From Curvibacter sp. GWA2_63_95 (GTDB lineage: Bacteria; Pseudomonadota; Gammaproteobacteria; Burkholderiales; Burkholderiaceae_C): a stretch of DNA of 64,000 nt. Below, in pieces: positions 14,737 through 24,678 of the stretch. Under the pieces are notes generated by a model. The model worked only from the letters and a program-made list of their open reading frames with translations, did not search any database and had not been told where the DNA came from. The number at the start of each line of letters is the position of its first letter. Position 1 is the stretch's first letter. The translations under genes and the position numbers were made by a program. Location of the stretch: the NCBI GenBank assembly GCA_001795455.1, contig MGPB01000030.1:62001-126000 (forward strand), in the 5' to 3' direction.

Positions 14737-15387
14737 CTACTGCAGTGCGCCTGGCGCGGTGTTGGCACTGGCTGCGCGAATGGCATAGGCAGCCATTTCG
14801 GCGCTGTTGCGCAGGCCCAGCTTGCTGCGGATGTTCTCCCTGTGTTTGCGTGCAGTGGCTTCGCTGATGCCGAGTTTGGCACCCATCTCCTTGCTGGTCA
14901 GGCCTTCACCCACCAGTTTCAGAATCACTACTTCGCTGTGGGTGAGTTTGGCTTCCGGGCCGGGCGCCGCGGGTTCCTGGATGAACAGGGCCGCAATTTC
15001 GTTGCTGACATAGCGGCGCCCCTGGGCGATGCGCCGGATGGCCTGCAGCAGCTCGTGGCTGCTTTCGTTCTTGGGTACATACCCCGCAGCACCCAGCGCG
15101 AGGGCCGCGCGCACCGATGCGGCATCCATGCGGGCAGTCACCACCAGGGTGCGGGTGGGGCAGTGGGCGGTGCGCAGGGCCTGCATCACTGCCAGGCCGT
15201 CGAGTTGGGGCAGGCCCAGGTCCAGCAGCAAGACGTCGGGTTGCAGCGCCAGCACCTGCGCCAGTGCACGGGTGCCATCGTTGGCCAGGCCCACGCAGTC
15301 CATGTCGGCCTGCGTGTTGATGAGCATTTGCAGCGCATCGGCCAACATGGCGTGGTCTTCGGCGATAAAAATGCGTACGCTTGGCAT
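14737..15387 (-). CDS. NarL/FixJ-family response regulator
   Basis: A 216-residue DNA-binding response regulator. The receiver domain has the acidic pair Glu10-Asp11, the phospho-acceptor Asp56 in VLLLDLGLPQLDG and Lys106 in GYVPK. A LuxR-type helix-turn-helix covers about 150-210 (LTSKEMGAKLGISEATARKH). It is divergent from the histidine kinase gene with 26 bases between the starts, so the two form a two-component pair sharing one control region. The likely targets are close by, for example the FecR-domain gene downstream or the PEP-CTERM gene, but no direct evidence exists. Confidence 0.92.
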   Translation of the reverse strand: MPSVRIFIAEDHAMLADALQMLINTQADMDCVGLANDGTRALAQVLALQPDVLLLDLGLPQLDGLAVMQALRTAHCPTRTLVVTARMDAASVRAALALGAAGYVPKNESSHELLQAIRRIAQGRRYVSNEIAALFIQEPAAPGPEAKLTHSEVVILKLVGEGLTSKEMGAKLGISEATARKHRENIRSKLGLRNSAEMAAYAIRAASANTAPGALQ

Positions 15388-15413
15388 AACGGTGCAATCA
15401 GGGAGTTAAAGCA

Positions 15414-16778
15414 ATGCAGTGGACACGACCTCAATCTGCCGCGCGGCAAGCCTATGAAGAAAAGGCCTTTGCGCTCTATTTTGCCTACGAAATTCCGTTT
15501 CCCTATATCGGTGTGACCTTGATGGCGCTCACCTGTGCCTGGCTGATGTACGGGCAGGTAGCCACCCATTACATCGTGGTCTGGTTGGTGACGGGCGGTG
15601 CGCTCAGCGTGCTGCGAGAGGTGTTTGTCTGGCACATGAAGCCCAAGCTGGAGCGTGGCGAGGGTTACCAGGCGATCCTTTGGGGCTTCACGCTGTCGTC
15701 GTTTCTGACCGGTGCGACATGGGGGATGTTTACCTGGATGTACTTTGATGCCGGGCGGCCACTGTCCTTGTTGATGGCGGGATCGGTGGTTGCCGGCCTG
15801 GCGGGGGGCACGGTGACTCCGGTTTCCATTTTTTTGCCTGCCTATTACGCGGCGGTGCTGCCCACTGTCTTGCCGTTTGCCATCATGCTGGCCCTGGTGG
15901 GGACCGTAGAGCACAGTGTGCTGGCCGGCATGACGCTGGTGTTCCTCGCGTCCACTTCGGGGTATGCCCACGTGACCAACCGCCTGCACCGCGAATCGAT
16001 GCGCTTGCGTTTTGAGAACCAACAGCTGATTGCGGATCTGGGCGAACGCAGGGCTGCGGCGGAGGTGGCCTCCCAAACCAAATCACTGTTCCTTGCGGGG
16101 GTTAGCCACGACTTGAAGCAACCCATCCGCGCCATCGGTTTGTACCTCGGGGTGCTGCAGCACACGGAGCCCGCTGCCCAGGCCGTTGCATTGGCCAGTG
16201 TGGTTCCAAAAATGGAAAAGGCTCTGGGCGAGCTGCATGGGCAAGTGTCCCGGTTGCTGGAGTTGTCGCGCCTGGAGTCTGGGGCCTTGCAGTTGCATAT
16301 GGAGCACGTAGAACTGCAGCCGGTCTTTGCGGGTCTGCATGCGCTGTTTGGTGAGCAGGCCCGCAACAAGGGTATCCGTTTGCACTTTGCAACGCCACGT
16401 GCGCGCCGCCATGCACACGTGTGGGCGGACCGGCGGCTGTTGGAATCCATTTTGCAGAACCTGATCAGCAACGCCATCAAACACACGCCCGCGGGTGCGG
16501 TGTATGTGGGCACTCGCCTGCGCATGGACTACCCCGTGGGCCGCCAGCTCTGCATTGAGGTGCGTGACAGTGGCACCGGCATCGCCAGCCACCTGCAGCC
16601 GCAGCTCTTTGAGGCCTACCGCAGTTTTGATGACCGGCAGGCCAGCGAGAGCCACGGTTTGGGCTTGGCCATCGCCAAGGCACAAGCCACCTATCTGGGG
16701 TGTGACATTCGCCTGCGATCCCGTGAGGGGCAGGGATCGACCTTTACGCTGTGCGGGATTGCGTTGGCTCCCACCTGA
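15414..16778 (+). CDS. Membrane sensor histidine kinase
   Basis: A 454-residue kinase with about six membrane segments between residues 28 and 182 and almost no periplasmic loop, so it probably senses a membrane or cytoplasmic signal. A linker helix leads to the dimerisation domain with the phosphorylated His232 in SHDLKQPI. The ATPase domain has the N box LISNAIKHTP, DSGTGI and GLGLAIAK. The variant SHDLKQP is common in kinases paired with NarL/FixJ regulators, fitting the divergent neighbour. The gene ends nine bases before the convergent FKBP gene. Confidence 0.92.
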   Translation: MQWTRPQSAARQAYEEKAFALYFAYEIPFPYIGVTLMALTCAWLMYGQVATHYIVVWLVTGGALSVLREVFVWHMKPKLERGEGYQAILWGFTLSSFLTGATWGMFTWMYFDAGRPLSLLMAGSVVAGLAGGTVTPVSIFLPAYYAAVLPTVLPFAIMLALVGTVEHSVLAGMTLVFLASTSGYAHVTNRLHRESMRLRFENQQLIADLGERRAAAEVASQTKSLFLAGVSHDLKQPIRAIGLYLGVLQHTEPAAQAVALASVVPKMEKALGELHGQVSRLLELSRLESGALQLHMEHVELQPVFAGLHALFGEQARNKGIRLHFATPRARRHAHVWADRRLLESILQNLISNAIKHTPAGAVYVGTRLRMDYPVGRQLCIEVRDSGTGIASHLQPQLFEAYRSFDDRQASESHGLGLAIAKAQATYLGCDIRLRSREGQGSTFTLCGIALAPT

Positions 16779-16787
16779 TCTACCAGC

Positions 16788-17228
16788 CTATTTGCCGTTG
16801 ATGCCCAGCAGCTCCACCTCGAACAGCAGGGTGGCATTGGGCGGGATCACGCCGCCTGCGCCGCGCTCGCCGTAGGCGATCTGGGGTGGGCAGGTGAGCT
16901 TGGCTTTGCCGCCCACCTTCATGCGCTGCACACCTTCGGTCCAGCAGGCAATCACGCGGCCCAGCGGAAACTCGATCGGCTCGCCACGCTTGTAGGAGCT
17001 GTCGAACTCCTTGCCATCGGGCAGGGTGCCGCGGTAGTGCACCTTCACCGTGTCGCTGGCCTTGGGGCTGGCGCCCGTGCCGACCTTGAGTGCGCGGTAG
17101 ACCAGGCCGGTGCTGCTGAGCACGGCGCCTTCTTCTTTGGCGGCTGCGGTGGTGGTGGCGTTTTGGGCCCCGCTGCAGGTGCTGGCGAAGACCAGGGTGA
17201 GGGCGGCAATGCGCGAGAGGTAATGCAT
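16788..17228 (-). CDS. FKBP-type peptidyl-prolyl cis-trans isomerase, periplasmic
   Basis: A 146-residue proline isomerase. The signal peptide contains SRIAALTLVFASTCSGAQ and may carry a lipid (Cys18). The catalytic domain, about 40-144, has VKVHYRGTLPDGKEFDSS, PIEFPLGRVI and the final IPPNATLLFEVELL, with the binding residues Tyr64, Asp75 and Phe87 conserved in place. It catalyses proline isomerisation during folding in the periplasm. The start at 17228 is chosen because the longer frame crosses into the region upstream of the HD-GYP gene. It is convergent with the histidine kinase and divergent from the HD-GYP gene. Confidence 0.9.
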   Translation of the reverse strand: MHYLSRIAALTLVFASTCSGAQNATTTAAAKEEGAVLSSTGLVYRALKVGTGASPKASDTVKVHYRGTLPDGKEFDSSYKRGEPIEFPLGRVIACWTEGVQRMKVGGKAKLTCPPQIAYGERGAGGVIPPNATLLFEVELLGINGK

Positions 17229-17294
17229 GGAGTTGTGTTTGGAAAAAAAGGAAGTCGAATTGTCGCAGTCACCTGGCCGTGGTTCAATTGGGTC

Positions 17295-18446
17295 ATGCCT
17301 GCGTTTTTCGATTCTGGTTCCATCACACCCCAGTACCACGGCATGGGGCCCGTGGCGCACACGCTCTCGGAGCAGTTGCGCGCGGTTCACGGCCTGATCG
17401 GTTCCCGCTACCCGTTTATCGACCGGGTGGCCGTGGTGCTCTACGACCCTGCCACCGATTTGCTCAAGACCTTTGTCAGCAGCAACAAAGACGACACCAT
17501 GCTCAAACAGTACGAGGTGCCGCTGAGCGACGTGCCCTCGCTGGCGGAGTTGGCCCGTACGCGCCAGCGGCGCTTGGTCGGAGACATTGCAGAAACCTTC
17601 CGCTCCAACAGCCAGCACACCCGCTGGCTCAAGGCACAGGACTACCGCTCCAGCTACACCACGCCGGTGTACCAGGATGGGGCCCTGGCAGCTTTCCTGT
17701 TTTACGACTCCAAGCAAGCCCAGGTGTTTGACGAGGATGCTGCGCAGTTTCTGGACACTTTTTCTGACCTGATTGCCCAGCTCTACCTGCTGCAAAAACG
17801 CCTGGTGCATGGCCTGGTGGGCACCATCCAGGTGGCGGTGGACTTGGCGCGCATTCGCGACTTTGAGACAGGCCAGCACCTCGAGCGCATTGCCTACTAT
17901 TCGCGCATCATGGCGCGGGCCCTGGCCGAGCAGCATGGCCTGACGGACGAGTACATCGAATACCTGCAGCTCTTCGCCCCCCTGCACGACATTGGCAAGG
18001 TCGGCATCCCCGACCACATCCTGCTCAAGCCGGGGCGGCTGGATGCTGCGGAGTACGAGGTGATGAAGCGCCACGTCACGATAGGCGAAGGCATCATCGA
18101 GCGCATTGGGAACGACATGGGGGTGCACGAGAGCCTGCCCACCCGCATCATGCGCAACATCGTGGCGACCCACCACGAGCGAGGCGACGGCTCGGGCTAC
18201 CCGCGCGGGCTGACCATGGCCAACATCCCCCTCGAAGGCCGCATCGTGGCCGTGGCCGATGTGTATGACGCGCTGACCAACCGGCGCGCCTACAAAGAGT
18301 CGTGGGACGATGCGGCCGTAGCCCGGGAGCTGCAGCGCGAAGTGGACGCCGGCCAGTTGGACGGTGACTGTGTCGCCGCCCTGATGGCCGCCCGCGAGGC
18401 GCGTATTGCCATCAAGCTGCGGTTTGCCGACCAGCACGCGCCCTGA
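17295..18446 (+). CDS. HD-GYP domain phosphodiesterase with N-terminal GAF-like domain
   Basis: A 383-residue cytoplasmic protein likely to hydrolyse cyclic di-GMP. Residues about 20-160 look like a GAF sensor domain. The HD-GYP domain follows: HDIGKVGIPD at 231-240 gives the HD pair and HHERGDGSGYP at 293-303 the GYP motif; both are intact. The ATG at 17295 is selected although the frame is open upstream, because upstream sequence overlaps the FKBP start. Loss of cyclic di-GMP usually lowers matrix production, so it could antagonise the surface systems encoded nearby; this is inference from context. Confidence 0.88.
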   Translation: MPAFFDSGSITPQYHGMGPVAHTLSEQLRAVHGLIGSRYPFIDRVAVVLYDPATDLLKTFVSSNKDDTMLKQYEVPLSDVPSLAELARTRQRRLVGDIAETFRSNSQHTRWLKAQDYRSSYTTPVYQDGALAAFLFYDSKQAQVFDEDAAQFLDTFSDLIAQLYLLQKRLVHGLVGTIQVAVDLARIRDFETGQHLERIAYYSRIMARALAEQHGLTDEYIEYLQLFAPLHDIGKVGIPDHILLKPGRLDAAEYEVMKRHVTIGEGIIERIGNDMGVHESLPTRIMRNIVATHHERGDGSGYPRGLTMANIPLEGRIVAVADVYDALTNRRAYKESWDDAAVARELQREVDAGQLDGDCVAALMAAREARIAIKLRFADQHAP

Positions 18447-18479
18447 GCGGGGCGCGCGCGGTCACCTTGCGCATGAATT

Positions 18480-18528
18480 GCTACCAATTTGGTAGCTAGT
18501 CGCGCAATATCCATAAGGGTTTGAGGTC
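18480..18528 (+). repeat. Dispersed hairpin repeat, copy 4 of 8
   Basis: Perfect stem GCTACC/GGTAGC with loop AATTT, then CTAGTCGCGCAATATCCA. The stem pair differs from copy 3 (C-G in place of T-A) on both arms. It lies between the HD-GYP gene and the end of htpG. Confidence 0.8.
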
Positions 18529-18553
18529 AATTTGGCCATCAAACCCCGCTGTG

Positions 18554-20548
<1,995 letters not shown>

Positions 20549-20677
20549 AGATAGGTCTCTGAGTCTCAATAAAACGGTTCGCGCGCCCCAAGCTGCTGGC
20601 CTGTAGCGCGGGCAACCCGCAATTATGGGCGAGGGGCCGGGTTTCAAGATGGCGGGTGTTTTGGCTACAGTGGGGCC

Positions 20678-20833
20678 ATGCAGACCACCAGCGCCATCGC
20701 CCAGCTGCCCAACCTGGGCCCCAAGTCCCGGCAGATGCTGGCGCTGGACGATTGGGAGCGTGCGGCCCGGGGCGGCCAGGGCGACCCTGTCCAGGGGATA
20801 TGCCAGCCGCCCCTTCCCCCGCGCGGGCGTTAG
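20678..20833 (+). pseudogene. Fragment of a TfoX C-terminal domain
   Basis: A 51-residue frame beginning [21 protein letters not shown]. The LPNLGPKS motif opens the C-terminal domain of TfoX/Sxy-like proteins, where it leads into a helix-hairpin-helix fold of about 80 residues. Here the match stops after QML and the rest ([15 protein letters not shown]) is unrelated, ending at a stop codon. It therefore looks like a decayed or truncated copy. No ribosome site of note. It could also be a chance similarity of a short motif. Confidence 0.4.
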
Positions 20834-20875
20834 CGCTACATTGCAAGAAAAGTCTCCAGGGAAGTGAGCAACGCG

Positions 20876-21145
20876 ATGAAACCGGACCAGCCAGTACCGC
20901 CCCACGACAAGCGGGCGGCCACCTCCACCCCGGCCAGCAGGCCTTTTGACAGCTTGCTGGACCCTTTGCCCGTGCCTGATGTGTCGGAGAGCGATACCGA
21001 TACGGCCTGGGGCCTGTGGGAAGCCAGTGTGGGCGGGCTGCTGCAAGAGGGCAAGGCGCCGCCAGAGACACCACCCCCCCACGGTTTTGAACCCACCCAA
21101 CCCGCGGGTCTGGATGGGGAACCCCTGCCCAAGAGCAAGGCTTAG
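20876..21145 (+). CDS. Small hypothetical proline-rich protein (89 aa)
   Basis: A short, acidic, proline-rich protein with no signal or membrane segment; the central part reads [23 protein letters not shown] do not recognise a domain; the composition suggests disorder. An ATG at 20876 has GGGA about 13 bases upstream; a GTG at 20864 is possible but too close to that site. The stop overlaps the stop of the convergent hydrolase gene by four bases. Small proteins of this type occur in Comamonadaceae, but the function is unknown. Confidence 0.5.
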   Translation: MKPDQPVPPHDKRAATSTPASRPFDSLLDPLPVPDVSESDTDTAWGLWEASVGGLLQEGKAPPETPPPHGFEPTQPAGLDGEPLPKSKA

Positions 21146-22410
21146 CCGGCTACCTCGCCCGGCGCCAGCCAGGCCAGCAGCTGCGCCGTCACCTCGGGGC
21201 GGTGCAGCAATTCCATGTGGTTCATCTTGTAGGCGATGCACTGGCTGGGCTTGGCAAACACCAGGGTGCGTTTTGCCTCGTCGTGCAGGCCCAGCGCACT
21301 GCGCAGCGGCACCAGCCCATCGCCCAGCAGCCGGTCGGCCAGGGCGCCGCGCTGGCTGGCGGTGGTGGCGGCCACGGTGTAGCAGGCCACGCCTTCAGGC
21401 AATGGCACGGGCAGGCGGCGGTCCGGCCCCTTGTGGAAGCGGTTGCGGCCCTGCCAGTCCTCTGGGCTGACACAGCCGTAACGCAGGTCGGTGATGCCGG
21501 CGCTGCGCAGCTGGCCCAGTTTGGCAAAGGGGCGCGAGTAAGGCGTGGCGCCCAGGATCACATCGACCCAGTTGCCAGCGCGCTCCAGTGGTGCGCCGTG
21601 GTGGGGCGTGCCCAGAAAGACGATGTTCTTCAACACCTGCAACCACGCAGGGTTGGCCGCGCGCGCCTGCTGCACCGCGCTGCGGGTTACTAGGCCACCC
21701 ATGCTGTGCGCCAGCACGGTGATGTCGGTCACCGGCACCGGCCAGTGCGCCACCAGTTGCTCCAGCTCGGCGGCCAGTGCGGCGCCGTTGTCCGAGGTGT
21801 GTAGGCCCGTGTTGTAGCGCACATAGACCGGGGTGTAGCCCACTGCGGCCAGGGCGTGGGCATGGCTGCGCACTTCACCGGTGGCCGTGGTGTGTGTCCA
21901 CTGCAGGTCGTTCATGCACAGGCCGTGAATGGTGATGAGCAGCTTGCCGCCTACAGTGGCGGCTGCGGGCAAGGTGTCAGGCCGGGCCCAGTCCAGCCTG
22001 TGGCCCGCGTGGCGCAGCTGCAGGTGCGTGGCCAGCGGGTTGCCGCTGGCGGCCAGGCGGTCGCCCAGCACGCCGTTCAGGGCGGCCAACACGGCCTCGC
22101 GCTGTGGGGTGTCGGGTAAAGCGGTATCGGCCGCGTCCAGCAGGGGCTGCAGCTTGCCCAAGATCGCCTCGGCACCACTGCCCACCAGTTGCGTCACGCC
22201 TTGCACGGTTTGGTAAATCAGGCCGGTCAGGCCGCGCGTGGTGCCTGCCGTCTTGCCGCCTGGCACGCCCATGCTGCCCCAGACCGACTGGTGCACCCCT
22301 TCGGCCATGCGGGCCACGCCGCGCGTGGCCTGGGTGGCCAGTTGCACCACGCCACGCAGGTCGGAGGTGCGGAAGTGCTGCAAGGCCTTGGGCCGCGGGG
22401 GCAGGGGCAT
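21142..22410 (-). CDS. PGAP1-like alpha/beta hydrolase (lipase/esterase)
   Basis: A 422-residue hydrolase. The first 145 residues are helical and of unknown role. The alpha/beta fold starts at about 155 with the oxyanion strand LLITIHGLC, the nucleophile Ser236 lies in LAHSMGG, and a loop with [11 protein letters not shown] follows. A late aspartate ([10 protein letters not shown]) and histidine (NHMELLHRP) complete a catalytic triad. The organisation fits the PGAP1/triacylglycerol lipase-like family acting on acyl esters. No signal peptide is seen, so it is probably cytoplasmic. It lies 19 bases after the rluF stop on the same strand and may share its transcript. Confidence 0.8.
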   Translation of the reverse strand: MPLPPRPKALQHFRTSDLRGVVQLATQATRGVARMAEGVHQSVWGSMGVPGGKTAGTTRGLTGLIYQTVQGVTQLVGSGAEAILGKLQPLLDAADTALPDTPQREAVLAALNGVLGDRLAASGNPLATHLQLRHAGHRLDWARPDTLPAAATVGGKLLITIHGLCMNDLQWTHTTATGEVRSHAHALAAVGYTPVYVRYNTGLHTSDNGAALAAELEQLVAHWPVPVTDITVLAHSMGGLVTRSAVQQARAANPAWLQVLKNIVFLGTPHHGAPLERAGNWVDVILGATPYSRPFAKLGQLRSAGITDLRYGCVSPEDWQGRNRFHKGPDRRLPVPLPEGVACYTVAATTASQRGALADRLLGDGLVPLRSALGLHDEAKRTLVFAKPSQCIAYKMNHMELLHRPEVTAQLLAWLAPGEVAG

Positions 22411-22429
22411 GGAGGCCTTTTGAACGGCG

Positions 22430-23434
22430 TTAGAACTTTTCGTGTGGCTGCAGGTAGCGCCACTGGCCCACGGGCAGGTTGCCCAGCATGACCTTGCCTA
22501 CGCGCACGCGCTTGAGGCCCACCACGCGCAGGCCCACCAGTTCGCACATGCGGCGGATCTGGCGCTTCTTGCCCTCGGTCAGCACAAAGCGCAGCTGCTC
22601 GGGGTTTTGCCATTCCACCTTGGCGGGTTTCAGGGCCTGGTCGTCCAGGCGCAGGCCGTGGCGCAGCAGCTTGAGTTTTTCAGGCGGGAACACGCTTTGC
22701 ACGTCGGTGCCCACCGGGTCGTCATCGTCGATGCGGCTGAGCTGCTGCACCTTGCCGCCGTATGTCGCAGCAGGCGAGTTGGCCGCCGCGCTGTTGGCCA
22801 CGCCGGTGTAGACCACGCGCACCAAATACTCTTTCTCCATCACCGAGTCTTCGCCAATCAGCTGGCGCGCCACGCGGCCGTCCTGCGTCAGCACCAAGAG
22901 GCCGGTGGAGTCAATGTCCAGCCGGCCAGCGGGCACCAGGCTCTTGAGCTGGCTGCCGTGGAAGAAGAAGCGCGCGTTGTCCTCGGCCCAGCGGTTTTGC
23001 GGCTGGATCAGGGTGATGGCGGGCTCGTGGCCGTCTTCGGCCTGGCCGCTGACGATGCCAATGGGCTTGTTCAGCAAAATGGTGACCTGGTTGGCCTGCT
23101 GGCCCTGGGCCTGTTTGTCGATCTCGATGCGCACGCCGGGCAGCACCTGCATGCCCATCTCGGCCACCTTGCCGTCCACTTTCACCCAGCCCTTGCCAAT
23201 CCACTCGTCGGCCTCGCGGCGCGAGGCCATGCCCAGCTCGGCCATGCGTTTGTTCAGGCGCACGGTGCCACCCGCGCCCTGGGCGGCCGTATTGGTCTGG
23301 CCGGCGGGAATGGCGCGGTTGCCGGGGGCCTTGTTGGCGGGGGGCGGCGCGCGGCGCACACCCGCCGGGCTGTTGGCGGCGCTAGGCGGTGCCGGTGCAC
23401 GGCGCAAGGTAGGGCGGGGGGGCTGGTCGGTCAT
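22430..23434 (-). CDS. rluF: 23S rRNA pseudouridine synthase, RluF family
   Basis: A 334-residue tRNA/rRNA pseudouridine synthase of the RsuA/RluB/E/F class. The first 55 residues are a proline/alanine-rich, probably disordered tail. An S4 RNA-binding domain follows (RLNKRMAELGMASRREADEWI) and then the catalytic domain with LNKPIGIVSG and the nucleophile Asp173 in AGRLDIDSTGLL. The motif EGKKRQIRRMCELVG near the C-terminus is typical of RluF/RluB. RluF modifies U2604 of 23S rRNA in E. coli; the exact site here is assumed. A dispersed repeat copy lies just upstream of its start. Confidence 0.88.
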   Translation of the reverse strand: MTDQPPRPTLRRAPAPPSAANSPAGVRRAPPPANKAPGNRAIPAGQTNTAAQGAGGTVRLNKRMAELGMASRREADEWIGKGWVKVDGKVAEMGMQVLPGVRIEIDKQAQGQQANQVTILLNKPIGIVSGQAEDGHEPAITLIQPQNRWAEDNARFFFHGSQLKSLVPAGRLDIDSTGLLVLTQDGRVARQLIGEDSVMEKEYLVRVVYTGVANSAAANSPAATYGGKVQQLSRIDDDDPVGTDVQSVFPPEKLKLLRHGLRLDDQALKPAKVEWQNPEQLRFVLTEGKKRQIRRMCELVGLRVVGLKRVRVGKVMLGNLPVGQWRYLQPHEKF

Positions 23435-23443
23435 GGTGAATTT

Positions 23444-23492
23444 GCTATTGTTTTAGGAGCTGCTTGCGCATATTTTACGCGGGCTAGGTGCC
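23444..23492 (+). repeat. Dispersed hairpin repeat, copy 5 of 8
   Basis: GCTATTG...GGAGC with a weakened stem, then CTGCTTGCGCATATTTTACG and the GGGCTAGGTGCC tail. It fills the space between the rluF start and the end of the HxlR gene, whose stop codon touches it. Confidence 0.75.
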
Positions 23493-23857
23493 TATCGGGG
23501 CGTCTTGGCTTTGAGCAGGCGCGGAATGTTGTCCTCAATCCAATCGGTCAGCAGGCGCACCTTTTCGGCAGCTTCGCGCCCTAGCGGGGTGAGGCTGTAT
23601 TCCACATGCGGCGGCACAACTTCGTAGGCAGTGCGGTTCACCAGGCCATCGCCTTCCAGGCTCTGCAGCGTCTGGATCAGCATGCGCTCGCTCACGCCAT
23701 TGATCTTGCGCCGCAACTCACCAAAGCGCAGCGTGCCGGACTCCAGCGCGATCAGTGCAAGAACCCCCCAGCGGCTGGTGATGTTTTGAAGTACCTCCCG
23801 GGAAGGGCAGGCTGCAGCCAGGACATCGCCTCGCTGGAATTTTGCGGCAATTCCCAT
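23492..23857 (-). CDS. HxlR-family transcriptional regulator
   Basis: A 121-residue winged-helix regulator. The family pattern is clear: CPSREVLQNITSRWGVLALIAL at the start, RFGELRRKINGVSERMLIQTLQSLE as recognition region and the wing DGLVNRTAYEVVPPHVEYSLT. A conserved cysteine (Cys17) close to the N-terminus is present; in YodB/QorR-type members it senses quinones or electrophiles, so a redox role is possible. It is divergent from the exported SnoaL-like gene, with a candidate operator between, suggesting that it represses that gene and itself. Confidence 0.9.
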   Translation of the reverse strand: MGIAAKFQRGDVLAAACPSREVLQNITSRWGVLALIALESGTLRFGELRRKINGVSERMLIQTLQSLEGDGLVNRTAYEVVPPHVEYSLTPLGREAAEKVRLLTDWIEDNIPRLLKAKTPR

Positions 23858-23924
23858 CCTGTGGCTCCTTTAGAACACTGCCTGGATTGTAGGGAGGTGC
23901 CGGGTTTTACGCGGTGCGATGACA

Positions 23925-23957
23925 CTTACTATTTTGTAGGTACTTGCATAAAGTAAG
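23925..23957. promoter_or_regulatory. Candidate HxlR operator
   Basis: An imperfect palindrome with arms CTTACT (23925-23930) and AGTAAG (23952-23957) and an inner TACT...AGTA character lies in the divergent interval. HxlR-type proteins usually bind such TA-rich dyads. It is 68 bases from the regulator start and 70 from the target start. Confidence 0.4.
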
Positions 23958-24026
23958 CGACAAACCTACATTCCATCGCAGCCCGGGCGTTGTACTGCCC
24001 GGTCCGCCAACTTTGAAAGGATTTGA

Positions 24027-24536
24027 ATGAAAACAACCCTACTGGCAGGCCTTGTGGCCGCCGCCTGCGCGCTGCCGGCCCTGGCACAGGAGGCCGTGCG
24101 TGGCTCCCGCAACGCCGATGCACTGTTCACCAGCGCTGACCCCAAGCTGCACGCCAACAAGCAGGTGGCCTACCACATCGTCAAGGATTTGCTGGAAGCC
24201 AACCACTGGGAACTGGCTGAGCGCTACATCGACAAGGACTACATCCAGCACAACCCCAATGCGCGCAACGGACGCGATGCCGTGGTGTATTTCTTCACCC
24301 AGGTACTCAAGGTGCAACCCAAGCCCATTCCCGAGAAACTGAGCCTGCCGGTCGCTGAGGTCATGGCCGAGGGCGATCTGGTGACGGTGATTTACCCGCG
24401 CAACGTGGTTGACCCCACGCACCCCAAGGGGGCTTACAGCACGGCCTGGTTTGACACCTGGCGCATCAAGGATGGCAAAGCAGTGGAGCACTGGGACCCG
24501 GCGCTGATGAACGAAGCGCCCACCCTGTCCAACTGA
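24027..24536 (+). CDS. Exported SnoaL-like (NTF2-fold) protein
   Basis: A 169-residue protein with a signal peptide (cut near PALAQ) and one SnoaL/NTF2-like domain: [28 protein letters not shown], then [13 protein letters not shown] at the end. This fold often binds small hydrophobic molecules or acts as a cyclase or isomerase; homologues with the ending EHWD are commonly annotated as polyketide-cyclase-like proteins. It is divergently oriented from the HxlR regulator, and this pairing suggests induction by the regulator's signal. Signal peptide and the start with GAAAGGA are both convincing. Confidence 0.82.
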   Translation: MKTTLLAGLVAAACALPALAQEAVRGSRNADALFTSADPKLHANKQVAYHIVKDLLEANHWELAERYIDKDYIQHNPNARNGRDAVVYFFTQVLKVQPKPIPEKLSLPVAEVMAEGDLVTVIYPRNVVDPTHPKGAYSTAWFDTWRIKDGKAVEHWDPALMNEAPTLSN

Positions 24537-24581
24537 GGCGCGCGCCCCATCCACGGTCGCTGCAGGTCGGCAAAAGGCACC

Positions 24582-24615
24582 TAGGGTAAACCCTACTGTT
24601 GAACGCAACAGTAGG
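24582..24615 (+). promoter_or_regulatory. Two overlapping palindromes before dctA
   Basis: TAGGGT-AA-ACCCTA (24582-24595) overlaps the left arm of CCTACTGTTG-AACG-CAACAGTAGG (24592-24615), a perfect 10-bp stem. Only one can form at a time. They could be a terminator for the upstream gene, an operator, or an RNA switch for dctA. Confidence 0.4.
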
Positions 24616-24678
24616 CGCTTGGCGAGGCAATCCGTATCGTCGCGCCCTGTTTTTGTACTCTCCAAAGGCCTTTCTGCC

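Noticed and set aside
20549-21241. N-terminal extension of HtpG by about 230 residues
   Set aside because: The Hsp90 N-terminal domain begins at the ATG at 20548; upstream sequence overlaps other features and has no family counterpart.
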